From an uncultured Eggerthellaceae bacterium (GTDB lineage Bacteria; Actinomycetota; Coriobacteriia; Coriobacteriales; Eggerthellaceae): DNA of 13,331 nt. The stretch lies in the NCBI GenBank assembly GCA_910589135.1, contig CAJUSL010000047.1, positions 1 to 13,331 of the forward strand, in the 5' to 3' direction. The notes beneath the pieces were generated by a model. That model searched no databases and had not been told where the DNA came from. It was given only the letters and a program-made list of their open reading frames with translations. The position numbers and the translations under genes are program-made. Below, in pieces: positions 7,269 to 13,331 of this stretch (position 1 is the stretch's first letter; every line of letters starts with the position of its first letter).

Positions 7269-8519
7269 CTACTCCCCCAGGAAGCTCTTCTCGATATGCG
7301 CGAGCTCGTCAGGGGTGTTGGTGTTGATGAAACACCCGCCGCGCGGCTCCGCGCGCAGCACGCGGTCCTGCGCGAACTCCACCACGGCAACGTCCTCGTC
7401 GTCGAAGACGCACTGGACGCGCGACTTCCCCGCCTCGATGGCACGCAGCACGGCCGGCAGGCACGTGTCCTTGCGGTAGGTGGCATGGAACGGCTCGAAG
7501 CCGTGCTTGTTGACGGGAACGACGACGTCGGCGTCGGTCTCGGCCATCTCGATGGCCTCCGCGACGACGAGCCGGGGGCTGGCGAACACCATGTCGCACG
7601 CCACGACGGCGACGAACGGGCAGCTGGCCGCGTTCAGCGCCGTGTACAGCCCGGGAAGCGCCCCGCGCCTGTCGTAGGAGTCGGGCGCCAGCGCAAGGTC
7701 GAGGTCGGGGAACATCTCGTGCAGGAACTGCAGCTTGTCGGCCTCGTTGGTGGTGATGACCATCTCGTCGGCCGCAGGGCGCAGGCGCTCGACCAGCCGG
7801 CATATCAGCGGACGCCCGTTGAACTCCACCAGCGCCTTCGACTGCCCCATGCGCCTGCTCTCGCCGCCCGCCTGGATGACCACCGTGACGCGCGGCCTGG
7901 TGAAGTGCTCCTCCAGGAAGTCGGATATGGCCCGCACGTCGTCCACCTCGAAGCAGGGAACGCCGTACAGGCTGGCGGCCTCGCGCGCCTCGGGGATGTC
8001 GGTGACCACCGCGACCGTGTTGGCCGTGGGCATCTTGCTTTCGACGTCGGCCGCGTGCTTGGCGCCGAACTTCGCCGCCTGCACGTGGTCGGTGCCCAGC
8101 CCGTCGCCGCGCTTGGCGCTTTCAAGGAAGGCGGCCGCCACGGCGGCATCGGCGGTGTTCGCCTGGCGCATGATTTCTATCGTGGGCAGGCCGCTCTTGC
8201 GGTAGCCTTCCACGATCACGATGTCGTGGCCCGGCATGGACGCCACGATTTCGGCGCATTCCACCTCGCGGGGCAGCGTGCGCACGCGCGCCAGCTTGTT
8301 CGGCGACGCGATGACCGTGTCGGTCGCGCCCGCCTCGCGATGGCGGTAGGAATCCTTGCCCGGGTGGTCTATGTCGAAATCGCCGTGGCTGTGGTGCTTG
8401 ATGGACCCCACGTCGAACCCGCGCGACGCGAGCTCGGAAATGAGCTTCACCACCAGCGTGGTCTTCCCCGAATTGTGCCGCCCGACCACCGCGATGGCGG
8501 GGCTTGGAACTTCGACCAT
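7269..8519 (-). CDS. mobBA: MobB-MobA fusion, molybdenum cofactor guanylyltransferase
   Basis: This 416-residue protein fuses two steps of bis-molybdopterin guanine dinucleotide synthesis. Residues 1 to about 205 are MobB: Walker A GRHNSGKT (13-20), KHHSHGDFDIDHPGKDSYRH (41-60) and DIVIVEGYRKSGLP (99-112) are all typical of this GTP-binding adaptor. Residues about 210-416 are MobA, which transfers GMP from GTP to molybdopterin: QAGGESRRMGQSKAL (216-230) is the nucleotide loop, D309 in ACDM is the metal-binding acid, and the C terminus has the usual CFINTNTPDEL. The order MobB then MobA is the reverse of the more familiar MobA-MobB fusion. The ATG at 8519 has AGGAGG 6 bases upstream, inside the recR stop region. 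The product serves molybdoenzymes of the DMSO reductase family, which are not encoded here. Confidence 0.92.
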   Translation of the reverse strand: MVEVPSPAIAVVGRHNSGKTTLVVKLISELASRGFDVGSIKHHSHGDFDIDHPGKDSYRHREAGATDTVIASPNKLARVRTLPREVECAEIVASMPGHDIVIVEGYRKSGLPTIEIMRQANTADAAVAAAFLESAKRGDGLGTDHVQAAKFGAKHAADVESKMPTANTVAVVTDIPEAREAASLYGVPCFEVDDVRAISDFLEEHFTRPRVTVVIQAGGESRRMGQSKALVEFNGRPLICRLVERLRPAADEMVITTNEADKLQFLHEMFPDLDLALAPDSYDRRGALPGLYTALNAASCPFVAVVACDMVFASPRLVVAEAIEMAETDADVVVPVNKHGFEPFHATYRKDTCLPAVLRAIEAGKSRVQCVFDDEDVAVVEFAQDRVLRAEPRGGCFINTNTPDELAHIEKSFLGE

Positions 8520-8529
8520 GTCGGTCCTC

Positions 8530-9126
8530 CTAGATTTCGCGCCTGGCCTCTATCGCGCGCCCCAGGGTGAGCTCGTCGGCGAATTCCAAATCGCCGCCCA
8601 CGGGAAGGCCGCTGGCAGGGCGCGTGACCAGGATGCCAAGCGGGCCGATCAGACGCGCCAGGTAGGTGGCCGTCGTCTCTCCTTCGATGTTGGGGTTGGT
8701 CGCGATGACGACCTCGTTCACTTCGGCAGACGAAAGCCGCCCCATCAGCTCCGCGACGTGCAGGTCCTCCGGCCCGATGCCTTCCATGGGCGACAGCGCG
8801 CCGCCGAGCACGTGGTACACGCCGTCGAAGACGCCCGTGCGCTCGATGGGCGGGATGTCGCGCGGCTCGCTGACGACGCAGATGGCCGACTTGTCGCGGC
8901 GCGGGCTTGCGCAGATCTCGCACAGGTCGGCTTCGGCGTAGTTGAAGCATTGCGTGCAGAAGCGGACCGTGTCCTTCACTTCCTCGATCGCATGCGCCAG
9001 GCGCAGCGCGGCATCGGAGTCGGTGTTCAGGATGTAGTACGCCATGCGCTGGGCCGACTTCGGGCCGATGCCCGGAAGGCGTTCCAGCTCGTCAAGCAGC
9101 TTCTGTATGGAAGGCGCGCTCTGCAT
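8530..9126 (-). CDS. recR: Recombination mediator RecR
   Basis: RecR works with RecF/RecO to load RecA at gaps in DNA. The 198-residue protein has the full family plan: helix-hairpin-helix LERLPGIGPKSAQRMAYYI (14-32), a four-cysteine zinc finger (C57, C60, C69, C72), and a Toprim domain from about 79 with SEPRD and NPNIEGE. The C-terminal segment SGLPVGGDLEFADELTLGRA (172-191) is also typical. Length is normal. No alternative start lies in frame between the ybaB stop and ATG 9126. The ribosome binding site is poor, so expression may depend on coupling to upstream translation. It is third in the dnaX-ybaB-recR cluster, a very widespread order, and 10 bases from mobBA. Confidence 0.97.
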   Translation of the reverse strand: MQSAPSIQKLLDELERLPGIGPKSAQRMAYYILNTDSDAALRLAHAIEEVKDTVRFCTQCFNYAEADLCEICASPRRDKSAICVVSEPRDIPPIERTGVFDGVYHVLGGALSPMEGIGPEDLHVAELMGRLSSAEVNEVVIATNPNIEGETTATYLARLIGPLGILVTRPASGLPVGGDLEFADELTLGRAIEARREI

Positions 9127-9164
9127 GGGGCACGGTGCGGCGGGTCTGCGTGCGACCGTCGGCG

Positions 9165-9467
9165 CTAGAACGGCAGGTTCATGCCGCCCATGAGCGAGCT
9201 CATGCGCGCATTGGAGGCGTCGGCGGCCTGGCGCGCGGCCTCGTTCACGGCGGCGACGATCATGTCCTCGAGCATCTCCACGTCCTCGGGATCGACGGCG
9301 TCGGGGTCGATCTTCACCGACTTCAACGTGTTGTCGCCCATCACGACGGCCTCGACCATGCCGCCGCCTGCCGACGCGGTGAACTCCATCTGCGCGATTT
9401 CCTCCTGCGCCGCGGCCGCGTCGCGCTGCATCTTTTGCGCCTGCTTCATCATCTTCTTCATGTCCAT
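9165..9467 (-). CDS. ybaB: YbaB/EbfC family nucleoid-associated protein
   Basis: This 100-residue protein begins MDMKKMMKQAQKMQRD and has the family's helix-strand plan: a long N-terminal helix rich in Lys, Gln and Met, the central ASAGGGMVEAVVMGDNTLKSVKID strand region (residues 31-54), and a C-terminal helix ending SLMGGMNLPF. YbaB/EbfC dimers bind DNA with tweezer-like helices and help organise the nucleoid. The ATG at 9467 lies 4 bases after the dnaX stop, with AGGAG 7 bases upstream overlapping it, so it is probably translationally coupled to dnaX. The position between dnaX and recR is the classic one. Confidence 0.95.
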   Translation of the reverse strand: MDMKKMMKQAQKMQRDAAAAQEEIAQMEFTASAGGGMVEAVVMGDNTLKSVKIDPDAVDPEDVEMLEDMIVAAVNEAARQAADASNARMSSLMGGMNLPF

Positions 9468-9471
9468 GGCG

Positions 9472-11526
9472 TTACTCCTGTATCTCTTCCACTACGATTC
9501 CCTCGCCGAACGCCGACGCCAGGAAGTCCTGGAAGTCGGGGTCGGCCGTTGGCTCTTGAACGTCGGGGGTGCTGCCCGAACGCGTGTCGGGCGGAATGGC
9601 CCCCGGCGTGGGGGCGGCGTCGTCGGATGCCGCAGGGGCTGCCGGCCGGACGTCGGGTGCCGGCTGGTCGGCATGCGAGGCGTCCGCGGCCACGTTCTCC
9701 CAGGGCGGCGCGGCGTCGGCGCCTGCAGCCGGAGCGGCGTCCTGTCGGGCCGCCGGCTGCTGGGCTGCAGCCACCGGTTGCGCCTGCCGGGCCGCGGCTG
9801 CCGGCTGTTGGCTCGTCGCCGGCTGGTCGACCTGCGCCGCCGCTGCGGCGACCTGCCCCGGCTCGCCCTTCACGATCTCGTAGGGCATGCCGGCGACGCC
9901 GGCGCGCTCGAGCGCCTTCCCCAGCGCGTCGCGCGCGTCCTGCTTCTGCGCGGCCTTGAAGGCGAAATCGCTGCTGGGGTCGAACGCGATGGTCAGCTTC
10001 CCGTCCGCGACGGACGGTGCGGTGTTCATGAAAATAACGCCGAAGGCGGGGCCTATCTTCTTGAGGTGGGCGAGCACCGTCGACCACAGCCGGGACGCGT
10101 CGCGCGCGTCGGCCGCGGGCTGGGCGGCAGGTGCGGCGTCGGCGTGTTGGAGGGGCTCTTCTTGTTGCGGGGCCGCGTCGGCCGCGGAGGCAGACAGCTG
10201 CGCGCAGGCACCTGCGTCAACCTGCGCCGGCTGCGCGGAAGCGGCAGCGTGGGCCTGGACGGGCGCCTGGTCGACGGGATGCGCCGTCGCCGCAGGCCGG
10301 ACCGCTTCAGCATTCGCAGGCGCACCCGCGCCGGCCGCCGCCTGCGCCTGGGCCTGCGGCTGCACGGCCGGGGCCGCACCGCCGGCCAAGGCGCGCTCGA
10401 GCGACTCGATGCGCTCGGCCAGCGCCGCCAGCGTGAGGTCGGATTCGGGACGCACCATCCGCGTGAGCGCGATTTCGAACGAGAGGCGCTGGTTGGTGGA
10501 CGTCTTCAGCTCGTTGGCCAAGTCGCCCAGCACGGCCAGCATGCGCGCCAGGCGCTCGGTGCCATACCAGCCGAGCTCCACCTCCAGCTCGCGCCGGCCC
10601 GACTCCGTGACCTCGAGCGCCACGTCGCTGCCGGCGAGCGACATCACGTACATGTCCCGCATGTGCGAGGTGAGGTCGGCCACGAACTGCACCAAGTCGG
10701 CGCCGGTTTCCATGTACTCCGACGTCCAGCGGAAGCAGGCAGCCGCGTCGCGCATGCCGATGGACTTCACGATGTCGGCCAGGTCGCTGGAATCGAGAGA
10801 GCCCAGAAGGCGCTCGGCCAGCGTGGTGGTGACCTCGCCTTCGCCGAACGCGATCAACTGGTCGAGCGACGTGAGCGCGTCGCGCATGCCGCCCTGCGCC
10901 CGATGCGCGATCAGGTCGAGCGCGTCGCCTTCGTAGCGCACGCCCTCCATCTCGCAGATGGCGCCCAGGCGCGAAATCAGCTCCTCTGAAGCGATGCGGC
11001 GGAAGTCGAAGCGCTGGCAGCGCGACAGGATGGTTTCGGGAACCTTCTGCGGGTCGGTGGTGCACAGCACGAACACGACGTGGTCGGGCGGTTCCTCCAG
11101 CGTCTTCAGCAGCGCGTTGAACGCCGCGGTGGACAGCATGTGGACCTCGTCGATGATGTAGACCTTGTAGCGGCCCCGCGTGGGCGCGTAGTTCACCTTG
11201 CCGATGATCTCCTCGCGCACGTTCTCCACGCCGGTGCGGCTGGCGGCGTCCAGCTCGTAGACGTCGGGATGCTCGCCCGCGGCGATCAGCTTGCAGTCCT
11301 CGCAGCTGCCGTCGGGGTCGGGCGTGGGGCCCTTCTCGCAGATGAGCGCCTTCGAGAGCAGGCGCGCGGTGGTGGTCTTGCCGGTGCCGCGCGGGCCGGT
11401 GAACAGGTAGGCATGGCTGATCTTGTCGGACGCGATGGCGTTCTTCAGCGTGCGCTCGATGTGCTCCTGGCCGACGACGTCCTCGAAGATCTGCGGACGG
11501 TACTTGTTGTAAAGAGCCTCAGCCAT
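9472..11526 (-). CDS. dnaX: DNA polymerase III subunit gamma/tau (DnaX)
   Basis: DnaX is the ATPase of the clamp loader. Residues 1 to about 370 hold the AAA+ module and collar: GPRGTGKT Walker A (44-51), IIDEVHM Walker B (124-130), CTTD sensor 1 region (155-158) and LSRC (167-170). The zinc site reads C63...D72...C75-x2-C78, so the second of four usual cysteines appears to be Asp. Then come an Ala/Pro/Gln linker (about 383-475), a folded segment from about 479 to 555 (LWSTVLAHLKKIGPAFGV onward) and a second low-complexity linker (about 556-660). The protein ends in an acidic tail, DPDFQDFLASAFGEG then VVEEIQE. Total length is 684. The ATG at 11526 has GGAAGG 6 bases upstream; the longer open frame to 11589 is rejected for lack of both a site and family similarity. 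No A-rich slippery site for gamma production was seen. The product acts at the replication fork. Confidence 0.96.
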   Translation of the reverse strand: MAEALYNKYRPQIFEDVVGQEHIERTLKNAIASDKISHAYLFTGPRGTGKTTTARLLSKALICEKGPTPDPDGSCEDCKLIAAGEHPDVYELDAASRTGVENVREEIIGKVNYAPTRGRYKVYIIDEVHMLSTAAFNALLKTLEEPPDHVVFVLCTTDPQKVPETILSRCQRFDFRRIASEELISRLGAICEMEGVRYEGDALDLIAHRAQGGMRDALTSLDQLIAFGEGEVTTTLAERLLGSLDSSDLADIVKSIGMRDAAACFRWTSEYMETGADLVQFVADLTSHMRDMYVMSLAGSDVALEVTESGRRELEVELGWYGTERLARMLAVLGDLANELKTSTNQRLSFEIALTRMVRPESDLTLAALAERIESLERALAGGAAPAVQPQAQAQAAAGAGAPANAEAVRPAATAHPVDQAPVQAHAAASAQPAQVDAGACAQLSASAADAAPQQEEPLQHADAAPAAQPAADARDASRLWSTVLAHLKKIGPAFGVIFMNTAPSVADGKLTIAFDPSSDFAFKAAQKQDARDALGKALERAGVAGMPYEIVKGEPGQVAAAAAQVDQPATSQQPAAAARQAQPVAAAQQPAARQDAAPAAGADAAPPWENVAADASHADQPAPDVRPAAPAASDDAAPTPGAIPPDTRSGSTPDVQEPTADPDFQDFLASAFGEGIVVEEIQE

Positions 11527-11571
11527 GGGCCACCTTCCGGGACGAGGGCGGAAAATGCGAATTTGCGGTAA

Positions 11572-11593
11572 GCAATCAGTATATTGCAATCAG
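11572..11593 (-). promoter_or_regulatory. Putative dnaX -10 box flanked by a direct repeat
   Basis: On the minus strand TATACT (11578-11583) is a good -10, about 50 bases before the dnaX ATG. It is overlapped and flanked by two identical 8-bp copies of CTGATTGC (11572-11579 and 11586-11593), 14 bases centre to centre, which could be an operator. I see no -35 at standard spacing. Confidence 0.35.
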
Positions 11594-11660
11594 GGGCGCC
11601 TGGGGCGTGGGGACTGCCCCCTTGCCTCACATAATGCCGCGCCGGACCGCGCAGCCAGGA

Positions 11661-11709
11661 TGCCTTGGCGCCCCCTGCTGCCAGATGCCGCGGCTGCGGC
11701 GCGAAGGCA
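11661..11709. repeat. Imperfect inverted repeat in the dnaX / AlbA_2-regulator gap
   Basis: TGCCTT-G-GCGCC (11661-11672) pairs with GGCGC-G-AAGGCA (11698-11709): 11 bp with one G-G mismatch around a 25-base loop. The loop region also offers smaller GC-rich stems. It sits in the 279-bp divergent gap (11527-11805), which otherwise shows no open frame with coding character. A bacterial SRP RNA is often found upstream of dnaX in Gram-positives, but its conserved GGAA-loop core is not here. Regulatory site or structured leader are both possible. Confidence 0.4.
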
Positions 11710-11749
11710 GCTTCTCCCTCTCGTCAAGCCCCTGCCGTATATATCCATG

Positions 11750-11799
11750 TTGCTTTACGTTATGATTAGAAAGATTAAAATGGCGTGAAAGGAAAGGAG
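11750..11799 (+). promoter_or_regulatory. Putative promoter and start-deciding RBS of the AlbA_2 regulator
   Basis: TATGAT (11761-11766) matches a -10 at 5 of 6 bases in an AT-rich patch, but no clear -35 lies 17 bases upstream. TTGCTT (11750-11755) would instead pair with a weaker ATTAAA (11774-11779) at 18 bases. AAAGGAG (11793-11799) lies 6 bases before GTG 11806 and so selects that start over the in-frame GTG at 11785. Confidence 0.35.
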
Positions 11800-11805
11800 T
11801 CTGGC

Positions 11806-13167
11806 GTGTTCGCCGAAAATGACATGGTGGAATTCAAGCGGGAGCCGTCGAAGGGCCTCATGAAGACCGTCGTCGCCTTCGCAAACACCCATGGCGGCGT
11901 CATATACATAGGCGTCGAGGACGACGGGGCCGTCTGCGGCGTGGATGACCCCGAGGCGACCGTGCTCGCCTTCACCAACTGCGTGCGCGACTCCATCAAG
12001 CCCGACGCCTCGATGGTCGTGCAATGCGAGGCAATCGAGGCGAACGGCAAGCCCGTCGTGGGCGTGCGCGTCGAGAGAGGCGCCAAGCGCCCGTACTACC
12101 TGTCGGCGAAAGGCATGCGCCCGGAAGGCGTCTACGTCCGACAGGGCGCGGCGTCGTACATGGCCACGGAGGCGGAAATCCGCGAGATGCTGAAGCAGGC
12201 GGAGGGGCTGTATCATGAAGACGGGCGCAGCCTGCAGCAGGGCCTCTCCTTCGACTACGCCCGTGAGTCGTTCGCCGAACATGGCATGGAGCTGGGCGAT
12301 GCGCAGATGCGCTCGCTCGGGCTGGTGGACGAGGACGGCCAGTTCACCAACCTGGGCTTCCTGCTCTCCGACCAGTGCCCTTCCACCATGAAGCTGGCTG
12401 CGTTCTTCGGCACGAAGCGCACCAAGTTCCGCGGCCGCGAAGAACCGGAAGGCTCGCTTCTCAAGCAGCTTGAAGGAGCCCTGGACTTCCTGGCGAAGTA
12501 CACCGACTACGAGACGAAGTTCGTCGACATGCGCCGGGTCGATTGCGAGGACTTCCCGCCCGACGCCGCCCGCGAGGCTCTGTTCAATGCCGTGGTGCAC
12601 CGCGACTACGCCATGCCGGCAGCAAACCTGGTCAGCGTGCTGGACGACCGGCTGGAGATCACGTCCCATGGCGGCCTGCCGTGCGGCACCACCATGGAGG
12701 AGTTCCAGATGGACGTGTCGGTGCCGCGGAATCCGAAGCTGGCAGCCATCTTCTACCGGCTGGGCCTCATCGAGGCCTACGGCACGGGCATCGTGCGCAT
12801 GTTCGAGGCCTACGAGGGAAGCGGCGTCGCCCCCGAGTTCCACATAACGCCGAACGTGTTCCGCGTGGTGCTGCCGAACCGAAACCGCCCTCCGAAAGGG
12901 ACGCTCGTGCAGGCGACGGAACACCGGCTGGAAGGGTCCTCGGCACGAGATGCTTCCGGCGGCGCCGACGCGAGCGACGAACTGGAGCGCCAGGAGCAGG
13001 TGGTGCTTTCCATGATCGAGCTGGACGGCCCCATGAAGCGCCGAGCCATACAAGACCGCACCGACTTCTCTCAGGCGACCCTTCTGCGCATTCTGAAGCG
13101 CCTGACCGACAAGGGATTGGTGCGGGCAGAAGGCAACACCCGCCGTCGCGTGTACACGGCGACGTGA
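11806..13167 (+). CDS. AlbA_2 domain / GHKL ATP-binding transcriptional regulator
   Basis: This 453-residue protein has the three-part plan of the family often annotated as ATP-binding or RNA-binding (Schlafen AlbA_2) regulator. Residues about 5-125 are the AlbA_2 domain (MVEFKRE, ANTHGGVIYIGVEDDG, GVYVRQGAAS). Residues about 250-355 are a GHKL/HATPase_c_4 module: EALFNAVVHRDY (257-268) is the N box, LEITSHGGLP (283-292) the G1-like box, and AYGTGI (324-329) the following glycine motif. A Ser/Ala/Gly-rich linker (about 375-392) leads to a winged helix (395-450, TDFSQATLLRILKRLTDKG), suggesting DNA binding. The start is GTG 11806, set by AAAGGAG at 6 bases. No signal peptide or membrane segment appears. 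The target and biochemical activity of this family are poorly known. The gene is divergent from dnaX and could act on the repeats in the shared gap; this is inference. Confidence 0.85.
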   Translation: MFAENDMVEFKREPSKGLMKTVVAFANTHGGVIYIGVEDDGAVCGVDDPEATVLAFTNCVRDSIKPDASMVVQCEAIEANGKPVVGVRVERGAKRPYYLSAKGMRPEGVYVRQGAASYMATEAEIREMLKQAEGLYHEDGRSLQQGLSFDYARESFAEHGMELGDAQMRSLGLVDEDGQFTNLGFLLSDQCPSTMKLAAFFGTKRTKFRGREEPEGSLLKQLEGALDFLAKYTDYETKFVDMRRVDCEDFPPDAAREALFNAVVHRDYAMPAANLVSVLDDRLEITSHGGLPCGTTMEEFQMDVSVPRNPKLAAIFYRLGLIEAYGTGIVRMFEAYEGSGVAPEFHITPNVFRVVLPNRNRPPKGTLVQATEHRLEGSSARDASGGADASDELERQEQVVLSMIELDGPMKRRAIQDRTDFSQATLLRILKRLTDKGLVRAEGNTRRRVYTAT

Positions 13168-13173
13168 TGCAAG

Positions 13174-13331
13174 CTATTTGCGCAGTTCCCGCTCGGCCTC
13201 GAGTTCGGCCTCGTCGGCGGGAACGCCGGTGGCCTTCGCCTTCTTCCGCGAGGCCATCATGCCCTTCACGGCGCCGATGATGGCGGGCGCCACCGACACG
13301 GCCACGATGCCGAGCACGATCACCTCGAAGT
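13174..13331 (-). CDS. Probable DedA-family membrane protein, C-terminal fragment
   Basis: An open minus-strand frame enters from the right edge and stops at 13174. It encodes a hydrophobic helix (FEVIVLGIVAVSVAPAIIGA) followed by a basic stretch (KGMMASRKKAKA) and a charged tail ending AERELRK. This matches the last transmembrane helix and cytoplasmic tail typical of DedA/VTT proteins, which act in membrane lipid homeostasis or proton-dependent transport. Only about 51 residues are visible, so another membrane protein family cannot be excluded. It converges on the AlbA_2 regulator with 6 bases between stop codons and no room for a separate terminator. Confidence 0.6.
   Translation of the reverse strand, partial: FEVIVLGIVAVSVAPAIIGAVKGMMASRKKAKATGVPADEAELEAERELRK

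Noticed and set aside
6129..8570. 813-codon plus-strand frame
   Set aside because: It lies opposite mobBA and the Fe-S gene, whose motifs and ribosome binding sites are clear; it is a by-product of high GC at third codon positions.
9472..11526. Programmed frameshift in dnaX producing a short gamma form
   Set aside because: No A-AAA-AAG type slippery heptamer was seen in the dnaX frame; the only Lys-Lys site noticed (AAGAAG near residue 489) is not slippery.
11527..11589. Longer dnaX start at 11589
   Set aside because: DnaX homologues begin at MAEALYNKYRP, and ATG 11526 has GGAAGG at good spacing; the extension covers the putative -10.
11527..11805. SRP (4.5S-type) RNA upstream of dnaX
   Set aside because: The position is right and a CCAAGGCA-like string occurs on the minus strand, but the conserved GGAA-capped core with GGAAGCAGC is missing.

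Overview
The window is GC-rich (by eye about two thirds G+C) and densely coded. It looks like the chromosome of an anaerobic actinobacterium, most likely class Coriobacteriia, family Eggerthellaceae. The pointers are an actinobacterial-type integration host factor (mIHF), a benzoyl-CoA/2-hydroxyacyl-CoA dehydratase-type activase, a molybdenum-cofactor and iron-sulfur gene pair, and an iron-sulfur flavoprotein-like oxidoreductase. The taxonomic call is inference from gene content; no rRNA or tRNA gene is present.

Layout. Positions 1-2564 (minus) hold a large dehydratase-activase gene that runs off the left edge and is broken by an apparent internal, out-of-frame deletion near 205-212. Next come a small flavoprotein oxidoreductase (2700-3335, minus) and a divergent PLP-dependent aminotransferase (3430-4611, plus). 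A bidirectional terminator (4667-4691) separates the aminotransferase from convergent mihF (4716-5024, minus). A 293-bp intergenic region, AT-rich in the middle, separates mihF from the divergent small alarmone synthetase relQ (5318-6055, plus).

Positions 11526 down to 6087 form one tightly packed minus-strand cluster: dnaX, ybaB, recR, a mobB-mobA fusion and a multi-cluster 4Fe-4S protein. Gaps are 4, 38, 10 and 3 bases. The first three genes are the classic replication/recombination trio. The last two tie molybdenum-cofactor nucleotidylation to an iron-sulfur protein of unknown role, and both look translationally coupled to the gene before them. Divergent from dnaX across a 279-bp gap with notable repeats is an AlbA_2/GHKL-type ATP-binding regulator (11806-13167, plus). 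It converges on the tail of a probable DedA-family membrane protein at the right edge (13174-13331, minus).

Most of this is ordinary chromosomal core. I see no CRISPR array, transposase, phage gene or toxin-antitoxin pair. The points most worth checking are the broken activase, the iron-sulfur protein coupled to the reversed MobB-MobA fusion, the stem-loop in the mihF leader, and the repeats between dnaX and the AlbA_2 regulator.
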